The translations under genes and the position numbers were made by a program. 64,000 nucleotides of DNA from Klebsiella electrica (GTDB lineage Bacteria > Pseudomonadota > Gammaproteobacteria > Enterobacterales > Enterobacteriaceae): NCBI RefSeq assembly GCF_006711645.1, contig NZ_CP041247.1, positions 2,170,001 to 2,234,000 on the forward strand, given 5' to 3'. How positions within the stretch are numbered: the first letter of the stretch is position 1; each line of letters opens with the position of its first letter. A model generated the notes under the pieces. The model worked only from the letters and a program-made list of their open reading frames with translations. It ran no database searches and was not told the DNA's origin. Below, one piece after another: positions 43,039 through 53,948 of the stretch.

Positions 43039-43561
43039 TTAGAGGCAACGCCGTTGCTGAACAATGCCACTGCGGACGAATCCTCTAAAACTCCTCATTT
43101 CATCACGAATGTGAAGCTCCGATGTGGGAAGCAGGGGCTGTGGCTGACCTAGTTTAGCAATACGCTCATAACCAGCAGTACCACCATGCACATCGACATA
43201 ATACTGATATCTATCATCCTGTACGGACAAACTCCATGTAAGCAGTGCCTCCGACACAGGGTCGAGAACTGTAGGAAATTTAAGCAGGAATTGTACATCA
43301 ATTTACCAGTAGAGAAAAAAGCTTTATTCCTGGTTTTTGTCCGAATTTAAAATGATAACCGTTCCGCTTTACCGGATAACGAATAGCCATCCAGAAGGAT
43401 ACTTATAGATAATTCTAAAGAGGTAGCGTAAAGAGCGTCACGTCGTCGCACGGTACAAAGAACAATCTATTGATTTGACAGTAAATGCTGATCATGTTGA
43501 ATGGACCGTTTTCGATTTCAAAAATAGGTATTTCCGATACACCTTTCTCATTGCCCGTCAT
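43039..43561 (-). pseudogene. Possible decayed coding sequence upstream of suf
   Basis: The minus strand shows three protein-like pieces in different frames. A 48-codon ORF from 43561 reads MTGNEKGVSEIPIFEIENG and onward. A middle piece reads ATSLELSISILLDGYSLSG. A long C-terminal piece (43039 to about 43305) reads VQFLLKFPTVLDPVSEALL, then DRYQYYVDVHGGTAGYERIA, and ends in a stop. Amino-acid composition looks real, but frames change and no complete gene is present. No family was recognised. Part overlaps the suf control region, so coincidence is possible. Confidence 0.35.
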
Positions 43562-43592
43562 GTCCGGGTAAAACGCTAAATAAGTTATTATT

Positions 43593-43605
43593 TATCAATA
43601 TATTA
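43593..43605 (+). promoter_or_regulatory. IHF site upstream of sufA
   Basis: TATCAATATATTA matches the IHF consensus WATCAANNNNTTR exactly. E. coli sufA also uses IHF to bring OxyR to the promoter. Confidence 0.6.
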
Positions 43606-43712
43606 AATTGCAAAATAGTCACCTGATAACCTGCAGGCGAGGGTCTATGCTTATAAAAAGCGAGATAAAAGGGTTCGCAAGGGGAATACCCCTTCTCCGG
43701 CTGGGTTGAAGT

Positions 43713-43731
43713 GATAATTGTTATCATTAAC
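43713..43731 (+). promoter_or_regulatory. Fur box of the suf operon
   Basis: GATAATTGTTATCATTAAC agrees with the Fur consensus at 15 of 19 positions, 43 bases before sufA; iron repression is expected. Confidence 0.75.
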
Positions 43732-43773
43732 ATGGTCGTATGCCCTTATGGCGCTAACCAATGAGGTAGAGCG

Positions 43774-44151
43774 ATGGAATTAGATACAGGAACCTTCAAT
43801 CCCGATGAATTTAGCTGGCGTGGTCTGATGATGACCCCGGCGGCAGCGGCCCATATTCGCAGCCTGGTGAGTCAACAGCCCGACAAGCAGGGGCTACGTC
43901 TGGGGGTAAAAACCAGCGGCTGCGCCGGTTTTGGTTACGTGCTCGAGCTGATTGCCGAGCCGGCGGAAGACGACCTGCTGTTTGAGCGCGACGGGGCGAA
44001 ACTGTGGGCGCCGCTGCAGGCCATGCCGTTTATCGACGGGACGGAGCTGGATTATGTTCGGGAAGGATTAAATGAAATCTTTAAGTTTCATAACCCGAAA
44101 GCGCAGCACGAATGCGGCTGCGGCGAAAGCTTTGGGGTTCAGGCGGAGTAA
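43774..44151 (+). CDS. sufA: Fe-S cluster carrier SufA
   Basis: A 125-residue A-type carrier that passes iron-sulfur clusters from SufBCD to apoproteins. The three cluster cysteines lie in GCAGFGYV and CGCGES. It heads the sufABCDSE operon used under iron limitation and oxidative stress. Confidence 0.96.
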   Translation: MELDTGTFNPDEFSWRGLMMTPAAAAHIRSLVSQQPDKQGLRLGVKTSGCAGFGYVLELIAEPAEDDLLFERDGAKLWAPLQAMPFIDGTELDYVREGLNEIFKFHNPKAQHECGCGESFGVQAE

Positions 44152-44153
44152 CT

Positions 44154-45641
<1,488 letters not shown>

Positions 45642-45672
45642 GCGCCAGGCTTTACGAATTAAGGGAAATGCG

Positions 45673-46419
45673 ATGTTAAGTATCAAAAATTTGCAGGTCG
45701 CCGTTGAAGACAAAGAGATCCTGCGCGGATTAAATCTGGACATTCGCCCTGGCGAAGTGCACGCCATTATGGGGCCGAACGGCTCCGGCAAAAGTACCCT
45801 GTCGGCGACGCTGGCCGGGCGTGAAGACTATGAGGTCGTCGGCGGCAGCGTGGAGTTTAAAGGCAAAGATTTGCTCAGCCTCGCGCCGGAAGACCGCGCC
45901 GGCGAAGGCATTTTTATGGCCTTCCAGTACCCGGTAGAGATTCCCGGAGTCAGCAACCAGTTTTTCCTGCAAACTGCGCTCAACTCGGTGCGCGGCTATC
46001 GCGGTCAGGAAGAGCTGGACCGTTTCGATTTCCAGGATCTGATGGAAGAGAAAATTAAGCTGCTGAAGATGCCGGAAGATTTACTGACCCGTTCGGTGAA
46101 CGTGGGCTTCTCCGGCGGTGAAAAGAAGCGCAACGATATCCTGCAAATGGCCGTGCTGGAGCCGGACCTGTGCATTCTTGATGAATCGGATTCGGGGCTG
46201 GATATCGACGCCCTGAAGATAGTCTCTGACGGCGTCAACGCGCTGCGCGACGGCAAGCGCGCATTTATTATCGTCACCCACTATCAGCGTATTCTCGACT
46301 ATATCAAGCCTGATTACGTCCACGTGCTCTATCAGGGGCGAATCGTCAAATCCGGCGATTTTACCCTGGTCAAACAACTGGAGGAGCAGGGCTATGGCTG
46401 GCTTACCGAACAGCAGTAA
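45673..46419 (+). CDS. sufC: Fe-S assembly ATPase SufC
   Basis: A 248-residue ABC-type ATPase of SufBC2D. Walker A is GPNGSGKST, the signature is FSGGEKKRN, and Walker B is LCILDESDSGLD, with serine where most ABC proteins have Pro, as usual for SufC. It overlaps sufD by 26 bases. Confidence 0.97.
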   Translation: MLSIKNLQVAVEDKEILRGLNLDIRPGEVHAIMGPNGSGKSTLSATLAGREDYEVVGGSVEFKGKDLLSLAPEDRAGEGIFMAFQYPVEIPGVSNQFFLQTALNSVRGYRGQEELDRFDFQDLMEEKIKLLKMPEDLLTRSVNVGFSGGEKKRNDILQMAVLEPDLCILDESDSGLDIDALKIVSDGVNALRDGKRAFIIVTHYQRILDYIKPDYVHVLYQGRIVKSGDFTLVKQLEEQGYGWLTEQQ

Positions 46420-47668
46420 CGCGCTGCAGCAGTGGCATCATCTGTTTGAGGCGCTGGGCGAGCGGCGAACGCCTGAAGCCCGCCGACATCTCCAGCAGGT
46501 CCTGCGCCTCGGTCTGCCGACGCGCAAACATGAGGACTGGAAATATACGCCGCTGGATACACTGAACAAAGGCACATTTGTCGCGCTGCAGCCGGGTACT
46601 TTAACGGCGACAGAGCGGGATCAGCGGGCGCTGTCGATGGACGCCTGGCGGCTGGTGTTCATCGACGGGCAGTTTAGCGAGACCTTAAGCGACAACCTGG
46701 CCGACAGCGGCTACGACGTTAGCGTGGCGGCCGATCGCCAGGGGCTGCCTGACGCGGTGCAGCCGGAAGTGTTCCTGCATCTCACGGAGAGCCTTGCTCA
46801 GACGGTGACGCGAATCCGCGTAAAACGGCATCAGCGGCCCGCAAAGCCGCTGCTGCTGATGCATGTGACCCGTGGGGGCGCGGGCGATGACCTCAACACC
46901 GCGCACTATCGCCATCATCTTGAGCTGGAGAGCGGCGCCGAGGCGACGATTATCGAACACTATCTGAGCCTGGATGAACAGCGCCACTTTACCGGCGCGC
47001 GTCTGACGATGTCGGTGGCGGATAATGCCCATCTGCAGCATATCAAGCTGGCGTTTGAGAATGCGCAGAGCAACCACTTTGCCCACAACGATCTCTTGCT
47101 GGGCCGCGACGCGTCGGCCTTCAGCAGCAGCTTTCTGCTCGGCGGCGCGGTATTGCACCATCGCACCAGTACTCAGCTGCTGGGGGAGAACAGTACCCTG
47201 CGGATCAACTCCCTGGCGATGCCGGTCAACAATGAGGTCTGCGACAGCCGAACCTGGCTCGATCATCGCGTTGGCTACTGTAATAGCCGCCAGCTGCATA
47301 AGACCATTGTCAGCGATAAAGGGCGGGCGGTGTTTAACGGTCTGATTAATGTCGCTAAGCACGCGCTGAAAACCGACGGTCAGATGACCAACAATAATTT
47401 GCTGCTGGGGCGCCTGGCAGAAGTAGATACCCGGCCGCAGCTGGAAATTTATGCCGACGACGTCAAGTGCAGCCACGGCGCCACCATCGGGCGTATCGAC
47501 AACGAACAGCTGTTCTATCTCCGTTCACGCGGTATTACTCACCAGGCGGCGCAGCATATGATCCTCTATGCTTTCGCCGCCGAGCTGACGGAAGCGATTG
47601 GCGATGAGGCGCTGAGGGCGCAGATTCTGGCGCGAATCGGCCAACGTTTACCGGGAGAAAAAGCATGA
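46394..47668 (+). CDS. sufD: Fe-S assembly protein SufD
   Basis: A 424-residue partner of SufB that is needed for iron entry. The conserved C-terminal core [24 protein letters not shown] holds the key histidine. It overlaps sufC at its start and sufS at its end, so translation is coupled. Confidence 0.96.
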   Translation: MAGLPNSSNALQQWHHLFEALGERRTPEARRHLQQVLRLGLPTRKHEDWKYTPLDTLNKGTFVALQPGTLTATERDQRALSMDAWRLVFIDGQFSETLSDNLADSGYDVSVAADRQGLPDAVQPEVFLHLTESLAQTVTRIRVKRHQRPAKPLLLMHVTRGGAGDDLNTAHYRHHLELESGAEATIIEHYLSLDEQRHFTGARLTMSVADNAHLQHIKLAFENAQSNHFAHNDLLLGRDASAFSSSFLLGGAVLHHRTSTQLLGENSTLRINSLAMPVNNEVCDSRTWLDHRVGYCNSRQLHKTIVSDKGRAVFNGLINVAKHALKTDGQMTNNNLLLGRLAEVDTRPQLEIYADDVKCSHGATIGRIDNEQLFYLRSRGITHQAAQHMILYAFAAELTEAIGDEALRAQILARIGQRLPGEKA

Positions 47669-48885
47669 CATTTTCTGTTGAACGGGTCCGCGCGGATTTT
47701 CCGTTGCTGAGCCGGGAGGTCAACGGTCAGCCGCTGGTCTATCTCGACAGCGCCGCCAGCGCGCAAAAACCAGAGGCGGTGATTCGCGCCGAGGCGGAGT
47801 TTTATCGCCACGGCTATGCCGCCGTCCATCGCGGTATCCATACGCTGAGCGCAGAGGCGACGGCGCGGATGGAACAGGTGCGCCAGCAGGCGGCGAGGTT
47901 CCTCAACGCCCGCTCGGCGGAAGAGCTGGTGTTCGTTCGGGGGACCACCGAAGGGATTAATCTGGTGGCCAACAGCTGGGGGAACGCCAACGTCGGTGCC
48001 GGCGATAACATCATCATCAGCGCCATGGAGCACCACGCGAATATCGTTCCCTGGCAGATGCTCTGCGCCCGGGTGGGCGCCGAGCTGCGGGTTATCCCGC
48101 TGACACCGGACGGCACTCTGCAACTGGATGCCATTCCGGCGCTGTTCGATGCGCGGACCCGCCTGCTGGCCATCACCCAGGTCTCCAATGTGCTGGGGAC
48201 GGAGAACCCGCTGGCGGCCTTGATCCCGCTGGCCCGCCAGCATGGGGCAAAAGTGCTGGTGGACGGGGCGCAGGCGGTGATGCATCACGCGGTGGATGTG
48301 CAGGCGCTGGACTGCGACTTTTATGTTTTCTCCGGCCACAAGCTGTATGGCCCGACCGGGATTGGCATTCTGTATGTCAAAGAGGCGCTGCTGCAGGCGA
48401 TGCCGCCGTGGGAAGGGGGCGGGTCAATGATTGCCACCGTCAGCCTGAGCGAAGGGACAACGTGGGCGAAAGCGCCGTGGCGCTTCGAGGCGGGCACCCC
48501 CAATACCGGCGGGATTATCGGCCTTGGCGCCGCGCTGGAGTATGTCAGCGCGCTGGGGCTGGCGCAGATTGGTGAATATGAGCAGACTCTCATGCGCTAT
48601 GCCTTGCAGGCGCTGAAAGCGGTGCCGGACTTGACCCTGTATGGCCCTGACGCGCGTCTGGGGGTGATTGCCTTTAATCTTGGCGCGCATCATGCCTATG
48701 ATGTGGGCAGCTTCCTGGATAATTATGGCATTGCCATCCGCACCGGCCATCATTGCGCGATGCCGCTGATGGCGTTTTACAACGTACCGGCCATGTGTCG
48801 GGCCTCGTTGGCGATGTACAATACCACGGAAGAGGTGGATCGCCTGGTCGCAGGACTGCAGCGTATCCACACGCTACTGGGCTAA
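47665..48885 (+). CDS. sufS: Cysteine desulfurase SufS
   Basis: A 406-residue PLP enzyme that turns cysteine into alanine and a persulfide. The PLP lysine lies in [15 protein letters not shown], and the persulfide cysteine in RTGHHCAMP. Sulfur passes to SufE, encoded directly downstream. Confidence 0.97.
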   Translation: MTFSVERVRADFPLLSREVNGQPLVYLDSAASAQKPEAVIRAEAEFYRHGYAAVHRGIHTLSAEATARMEQVRQQAARFLNARSAEELVFVRGTTEGINLVANSWGNANVGAGDNIIISAMEHHANIVPWQMLCARVGAELRVIPLTPDGTLQLDAIPALFDARTRLLAITQVSNVLGTENPLAALIPLARQHGAKVLVDGAQAVMHHAVDVQALDCDFYVFSGHKLYGPTGIGILYVKEALLQAMPPWEGGGSMIATVSLSEGTTWAKAPWRFEAGTPNTGGIIGLGAALEYVSALGLAQIGEYEQTLMRYALQALKAVPDLTLYGPDARLGVIAFNLGAHHAYDVGSFLDNYGIAIRTGHHCAMPLMAFYNVPAMCRASLAMYNTTEEVDRLVAGLQRIHTLLG

Positions 48886-48896
48886 AGGACGCAATC

Positions 48897-49313
48897 ATGG
48901 CGGCATTACCGGATAAAGACAAACTGCTGCGCAACTTTAGTCGTTGCGCGAACTGGGAAGAGAAGTACCTCTATATTATCGAACTCGGCCAGCGGCTGGC
49001 GCCGCTGAGCGCCGAAGAGCATACCGCGCAAAATATCATTCAGGGCTGCCAGAGCCAGGTGTGGATCGTGGTGGAACAAGGGGAAGGCGGGGGGCTATCG
49101 CTGCGCGGCGATAGCGATGCGGCGATCGTCAAAGGACTGATTGCCGTGGTCTTTATCCTCTACGACCAGATGACGGCCAAGGATATCATCGCCTTTGACG
49201 TGCGGCCGTGGTTTGAAAAAATGGCGCTGGCCCAGCATCTTACCCCTTCACGATCTCAGGGCCTGGAAGCCATGATTCGTGCAATTCGCGCGAAAGCTGA
49301 AAATCTTAGCTAG
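48897..49313 (+). CDS. sufE: Sulfur acceptor SufE
   Basis: A 138-residue protein that takes the persulfide from SufS and enhances its activity. The acceptor cysteine is in IQGCQSQVW. The start [14 protein letters not shown], eleven bases after sufS, gives the E. coli length. Confidence 0.96.
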   Translation: MAALPDKDKLLRNFSRCANWEEKYLYIIELGQRLAPLSAEEHTAQNIIQGCQSQVWIVVEQGEGGGLSLRGDSDAAIVKGLIAVVFILYDQMTAKDIIAFDVRPWFEKMALAQHLTPSRSQGLEAMIRAIRAKAENLS

Positions 49314-49411
49314 AATAAACAGGTAGATTTCATTCTGTTACGTCAGGCCGGAGGTGATGCCTGCCTGACTGCAGACCCTGGCGTTTTATCAGCGAAAGAA
49401 GGAATCTCAGT

Positions 49412-50410
49412 ATGAAACGCGCATCTCTTATCACCGTAGCCCTTCTGACAGCCCTCAGCGTTTCACACGGCGCCTGGGCGGTAGATTACCCACTTCCCCC
49501 GGCTAACAGTCGACTCATTGGCCAGAATCAATGGTGGACGGTACAGGAAGGGGATCGCAATCTGCAGGCGATTGCCCGCCATTTCGACACGGCGGCGATG
49601 CTGATTCTCGAAGCGAACGACACGCTTGCGCCGGTGTACCCGAAGCCCGGGACTCAGGTCTTGATTCCCTCGCAGATGCTGCTGCCGGATGTTCCCCGGG
49701 AAGGCATCGTCGTGAACCTGGCGGAGCTACGGCTGTACTACTTCCCGCCGGGGCAGAACCAGGTTCAGGTTTATCCGCTGGGGATTGGTCAGCAGGGGCT
49801 GGAGACGCCGGAGATGACCACGCGCATCGGGCAAAAGATCCCTAATCCGACCTGGACGCCAACGGCGGGCATCCGCGCGCGTTCGCTGGAAAAAGGCATC
49901 AAGCTGCCGCCCGTGGTGCCGGCAGGGCCGAATAATCCGTTAGGACGCTATGCGCTGCGCCTGGCGTACGGCAACGGTGAGTATCTTATCCACGGTACCA
50001 GCGCGCCGGATAGCGTTGGCCTGCGGGTCAGTTCGGGCTGTATGCGCATGAACGCCGCGGACATCCAGGCGCTGTTTAGTCAGGTAAAAACCGGGACGCC
50101 GGTGCGCGTTATCAACCAGCCGGTGAAATTTGCGATTGAGCCCGACGGTAAACGCTATGTCGAAGTTCATCGGCCTCTGACGCAGGATGAAGCGGGCGAT
50201 ACCCGTACGCTTGCGTACACGCTGCCAGCGGACTTCCATCAGTTTGCCGGAGATAAAACCATAGACGATGCCCAACTGAAGAAAGCGCTGTCCCGACGCG
50301 CGGGCTATCCGGTGGTGGTCTCTGCGGGCAATGAGACGGCGAGCGGCGCAGCGCTATCGGCGATGTCGGTATCGAACGTGCCGGTGGACGAAGCGAAAAG
50401 GGTGCAGTAG
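49412..50410 (+). CDS. ldtE: L,D-transpeptidase LdtE (YnhG)
   Basis: A 332-residue periplasmic enzyme that makes 3-3 crosslinks between meso-diaminopimelates in peptidoglycan. A signal peptide (ending HGAWA) is followed by a LysM domain (about residues 40-85) and a YkuD catalytic domain with [17 protein letters not shown]. The residue after the catalytic Cys is Met where Ile is usual (SGCMRMN). Neighbour lpp encodes the substrate of related transpeptidases. Confidence 0.94.
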   Translation: MKRASLITVALLTALSVSHGAWAVDYPLPPANSRLIGQNQWWTVQEGDRNLQAIARHFDTAAMLILEANDTLAPVYPKPGTQVLIPSQMLLPDVPREGIVVNLAELRLYYFPPGQNQVQVYPLGIGQQGLETPEMTTRIGQKIPNPTWTPTAGIRARSLEKGIKLPPVVPAGPNNPLGRYALRLAYGNGEYLIHGTSAPDSVGLRVSSGCMRMNAADIQALFSQVKTGTPVRVINQPVKFAIEPDGKRYVEVHRPLTQDEAGDTRTLAYTLPADFHQFAGDKTIDDAQLKKALSRRAGYPVVVSAGNETASGAALSAMSVSNVPVDEAKRVQ

Positions 50411-50436
50411 CGCGAGACGGGAAGGAAAGAGAGGAC

Positions 50437-50468
50437 AAAAAAAATGGCGCACATTGTGCGCCATTTTT
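50437..50468 (-). terminator. lpp terminator
   Basis: Stem AATGGCGCACA/TGTGCGCCATT; on the minus strand eight T residues follow. Confidence 0.88.
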
Positions 50469-50482
50469 ATTAACAGGTACTA

Positions 50483-50775
<293 letters not shown>

Positions 50776-50972
50776 ACTTTTTTGGGATGAGAATATTTTT
50801 TTACGGTAATACGCTTATTTTTGATCGTTCGCTCAAAGAAACATCGAATTTTACGGATTAGTTTAAAAATCTTTGTGAAAACAGCACGCTTCCATCGGAT
50901 TCATCTTAGATAATCTCTCATTAAATAGTAAATTCCGATTTGCATTTTTATTAAGAGTCGCCAGGGATGAAT

Positions 50973-50997
50973 AAAAAAAAGCGCCTGCAAGAGGCGC
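50973..50997 (-). terminator. pykF terminator
   Basis: Stem GCGCCT/AGGCGC with a five-base loop; eight T residues follow on the minus strand. Confidence 0.85.
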
Positions 50998-51025
50998 CTT
51001 TAAAAACGAATTAACCTGTAAATTA

Positions 51026-52438
51026 TTACAGCACGTGCACGGATGCGGTATTGGTGGTTCCGCTCGGGACCAGTGCGCCAGAGACCATAACAACCACGTC
51101 GCCTTTACGCGCCAGGCCGCTCTGCAGCGCCAGTTCTTTGCCGAGGATGTAGAAATCATCGGTAGAGGAGAGCTGGTCAACCAGCTGCGGCACTACGCCT
51201 TTGGTCAGCACCAGCTGACGGGCGGTGGTTTCGTTAGTGGTCAGCGCCAGGATGGTGGCATCCGGGAAGTATTTACGCACGGCGCGCGCAGATTTACCGC
51301 CCTGGGTGGCGACAACAATCAGCGGAGCTTCCAGTTTTTCTGCGGTTTCTACCGCACCACGACACACCGCTTCGGTAATGCGCAGCTTACGGTTGTCGTT
51401 GTTGAACTCCAGGCGGCTGGTCATCACGCGATCGGTACGCTCGCAGATGGTCGCCATGATGGTGACGGCTTCCAGCGGGTATTTCCCTTTGGCGGATTCG
51501 CCGGACAGCATGACCGCATCGGTGCCGTCGAGGATGGCGTTGGCTACGTCGCCGGCTTCTGCGCGGGTCGGACGCGGGTTTTTGATCATCGAATCCAGCA
51601 TCTGCGTTGCGGTGATAACCACTTTACGCGCGCGGATACATTTTTCGATGATCATTTTCTGGGCGAAGATAACTTCTTCAACCGGGATTTCCACGCCCAT
51701 GTCGCCACGCGCAACCATGATGCCGTCAGAGGCTTCGAGGATTTCGTCGAAGTTGTTCAGGCCTTCCTGGTTTTCAATTTTGGAGATGATCTGGATGTTT
51801 TCGCCGCCGTGCGCTTTCAGGTGCTCGCGGATTTCGACCACGTCAGAACGCTTACGGATAAAGGAAGCAGCAACAAAATCAACACCTTGTTCGCAACCGA
51901 AGATCAGGTCCTGCTTGTCTTTTTCAGCCAGTGCCGGCAGGGCAATAGAAACGCCCGGCAGGTTAACGCCTTTGTTCTCGCCGAGGTCGCCGTTGTTCAG
52001 CACTTTACAGATGACGTTCTGACCTTCGATGGCCGTCACTTCCATGCCGATCAGACCATCGTCGACCAGAACGGTGTTGCCGACGGACAGGTCGGTAGTG
52101 AAACCTTCATAGGTCACGGCGACGATTTCGTTGTTGCCGACGACGGATTTATCGGTGGTGAAGGTGAATGTCTGACCGGCTTTCAGGGAGACGTCACTGC
52201 CGCCTTCCAGCTTAATGGTACGAATTTCCGGGCCTTTGGTATCCAGCAGGATAGCCGCTGTCTTACCGGTTTTGCTCAGCACGTTACGCAGGTTCTTGAT
52301 GCGTTGACCGTGTTCAGCATAGTCACCGTGAGAGAAGTTCAGACGCATGACGTTCATGCCCGCGTCCAGCATTTTGGACAGCATCTCTTCGGATTCGGTT
52401 TTCGGACCGATGGTGCAAACAATTTTGGTCTTTTTCAT
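51026..52438 (-). CDS. pykF: Pyruvate kinase I
   Basis: A 470-residue glycolytic enzyme that makes pyruvate and ATP from phosphoenolpyruvate, activated by fructose-1,6-bisphosphate. It starts [16 protein letters not shown] and has the active-site segments [23 protein letters not shown] and [19 protein letters not shown]. The C-terminal effector domain is complete. Cra repression is likely from the site at 52644. Confidence 0.98.
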   Translation of the reverse strand: MKKTKIVCTIGPKTESEEMLSKMLDAGMNVMRLNFSHGDYAEHGQRIKNLRNVLSKTGKTAAILLDTKGPEIRTIKLEGGSDVSLKAGQTFTFTTDKSVVGNNEIVAVTYEGFTTDLSVGNTVLVDDGLIGMEVTAIEGQNVICKVLNNGDLGENKGVNLPGVSIALPALAEKDKQDLIFGCEQGVDFVAASFIRKRSDVVEIREHLKAHGGENIQIISKIENQEGLNNFDEILEASDGIMVARGDMGVEIPVEEVIFAQKMIIEKCIRARKVVITATQMLDSMIKNPRPTRAEAGDVANAILDGTDAVMLSGESAKGKYPLEAVTIMATICERTDRVMTSRLEFNNDNRKLRITEAVCRGAVETAEKLEAPLIVVATQGGKSARAVRKYFPDATILALTTNETTARQLVLTKGVVPQLVDQLSSTDDFYILGKELALQSGLARKGDVVVMVSGALVPSGTTNTASVHVL

Positions 52439-52643
52439 GAAAGTTTTAGTCTTTAAGTTGTGAAGGATATGGAAATATCGCTCCGTAGGCGCACGGCCGT
52501 GGAGTCAAACCTGTATTGCGAAAGTTGTTCTGCCACGCTCTAAGAATAGGTGACAACAAAAGAGCGTGCAGAAGAAAGTGTGCTGGCGGTTCAGCCCATG
52601 AAAAGAGGCAGTATTTTATGCGTTTAGTCGTGCAGTCCAATGC

Positions 52644-52657
52644 GCTGAAACCATTCA
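52644..52657. promoter_or_regulatory. Cra (FruR) operator candidate of pykF
   Basis: GCTGAAACCATTCA agrees with the Cra consensus GCTGAAWCGNTTCA at all but one position. E. coli pykF is a Cra-repressed gene. Confidence 0.6.
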
Positions 52658-52915
52658 AGAAAGAATCGGGGGGCATTATACGACGTCGGAACAAAAAAGG
52701 AAAATGAAAACGACGTTTCATTATTCCCCATGAAAATGTAACAGAACTCAAACTATTTCAAATCTTCTTCGCAACACATTTTTTCATCAGCCGACAACAA
52801 TAAACGCCACTATTATGCGAATTTCATCGCGGTTAGCGCCTGGAAACAGCGCGCTGGTATAAAAAGAGCGCGCTGGTTTGATTTATCACGAAAACATATT
52901 AATAATGATTTGATT

Positions 52916-52927
52916 GATAATGATAAT
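52916..52927 (+). promoter_or_regulatory. Partial Fur box upstream of fumD
   Basis: GATAATGATAAT equals the first twelve bases of the Fur consensus, 16 bases before the fumD ATG; the right half does not match. Confidence 0.35.
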
Positions 52928-52943
52928 TTGTGAGTCGAAAAGT

Positions 52944-53159
52944 ATGGGAAATAAAGCCAGAGACGCCGAATTGTACGAGGAAATGTGCCGGGTGGTGGGG
53001 AAAGTGGTGCTCGAAATGCGCGATCTCGGCCAGGAGCCAAAACATATCGTGATTGCCGGGGTGGTGCGTACCTCGCTGGCCAACCCGAAAATCGCCCGCT
53101 CTGAACTGACCAAAGAAGCCATGGAGAAGGTGATCCACGCCTTATCCGGGCACGACTAG
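52944..53159 (+). CDS. fumD: Fumarase D
   Basis: A 71-residue protein that matches E. coli FumD (YdhZ), a small fumarase. The conserved stretch is ELYEEMCRVVGKVVLEMRDL then GQEPKHIVIAGVVRTSLAN. The start MGNKARDAE gives the family length; the ten upstream codons run into the partial Fur box. Its place next to pykF is as in E. coli. Confidence 0.9.
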   Translation: MGNKARDAELYEEMCRVVGKVVLEMRDLGQEPKHIVIAGVVRTSLANPKIARSELTKEAMEKVIHALSGHD

Positions 53160-53185
53160 CCTTCCTGCGCGCGGCTTACGCAGGC

Positions 53186-53824
53186 TCAGGAAATCACAAA
53201 CCGCACGACCGCTTTCACCGCTATATCGCAGTGGTGAGCGATCATCTCCTCATCGTCGATAGCCGGCAGCGGGTCGTCGAGGAAGAGACGAGTGAAGGTG
53301 TAAAAGTTCGACACCTGATAAAAGCTAAAGCTGCTGATCAGCCGATGGACATCGCGCGCCTGTAGACCCTCCTGAAAAATTCCCTGCTGTTGCCCGCGCT
53401 GCAGAATATCCTCCAGAATCGACAGGGCGGTTCGATTCAGCGGTTTCAGTTGCCCCGATGACTGCAACCACTTACCGCGCTGCATATTCTCCATACAAAT
53501 AACCCGCATAAAATCCGCATGAGTGGCGTGATAACGCACGCTCCAGCGCACCAACTGCACCAGCGCTTCAACCGGCGGAAGCTGCTCCAGCCCAAGCTGC
53601 TGTTCGGTCTCGCGGATACGCGCATAGACGTGTTGCAGCACCGCCTGATACAGCAGCTCCTTCGTTTTGAAGTAGTACACCACCATGCGTTTGGTTGTCT
53701 GCGCCTCGGTGGCAATCTGTTCCATGCGCGCCCCGGACAGACCGTGTTCGGCAAAGACGACGATGGCGGCGGTAAAAATCCGTTCCTTCAGGGACTGCGC
53801 TTCATCATGAGCCACGACAGACAT
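53186..53824 (-). CDS. TetR-family regulator of the adjacent catabolic genes
   Basis: A 212-residue regulator. The N-terminal helix-turn-helix lies in FAEHGLSGARMEQIATEAQTTKRMVVYYFKTKELLYQAVL (about residues 23-62), and the C-terminal ligand-binding half is all-helical. The start follows AAAGGAGTGGTT. It diverges from the dehydroshikimate dehydratase gene, and a palindrome-like sequence between them recurs before the MFS gene. It probably represses the cluster until an aromatic precursor binds; target and ligand are inferred. Confidence 0.88.
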   Translation of the reverse strand: MSVVAHDEAQSLKERIFTAAIVVFAEHGLSGARMEQIATEAQTTKRMVVYYFKTKELLYQAVLQHVYARIRETEQQLGLEQLPPVEALVQLVRWSVRYHATHADFMRVICMENMQRGKWLQSSGQLKPLNRTALSILEDILQRGQQQGIFQEGLQARDVHRLISSFSFYQVSNFYTFTRLFLDDPLPAIDDEEMIAHHCDIAVKAVVRFVIS

Positions 53825-53896
53825 AACCACTCCTTTTTCTGAGAGACAAAAAATACACATAATGATCACAAATTAGCAACCTCGTGTGGCGCGAAT

Positions 53897-53910
53897 GAAC
53901 CAAATGATTC
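53897..53910. promoter_or_regulatory. Candidate TetR operator O1
   Basis: GAACCAAATGATTC, 10 of 14 positions palindromic, in the divergent region between the tetR gene and the dehydratase gene. It shares the CAAATG centre with O2. Confidence 0.5.
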
Positions 53911-53948
53911 ATATTCAGGGCTCACGTCTGCTGATGACCCGAGGACCT

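Larger units (their letters stand above)
43562..43773 (+). other. sufA upstream control region
   Basis: Holds the IHF and Fur sites listed separately and the sufA ribosome-binding site. In E. coli this region also binds OxyR and IscR further upstream. Confidence 0.6.
52439..52943. other. pykF-fumD divergent regulatory region
   Basis: A 505-base non-coding region between divergent genes, with the pykF promoter and leader, a Cra site (52644-52657) and a partial Fur box ahead of fumD. No ORF was recognised. Confidence 0.6.

Noticed and set aside
43455-43500. An OxyR box upstream of sufA
   Set aside because: CTAT-like and ATAG-like elements occur but the four-part spacing is poor, so it is not called although E. 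coli has one in this region.
51035-52456. A 473-codon ORF on the plus strand opposite pykF
   Set aside because: It is an antisense shadow of highly biased pykF codons; composition is rich in His, Phe and Gln and matches no family. The same holds for long antisense frames opposite thrS, pheT, ydiJ and ppsA.
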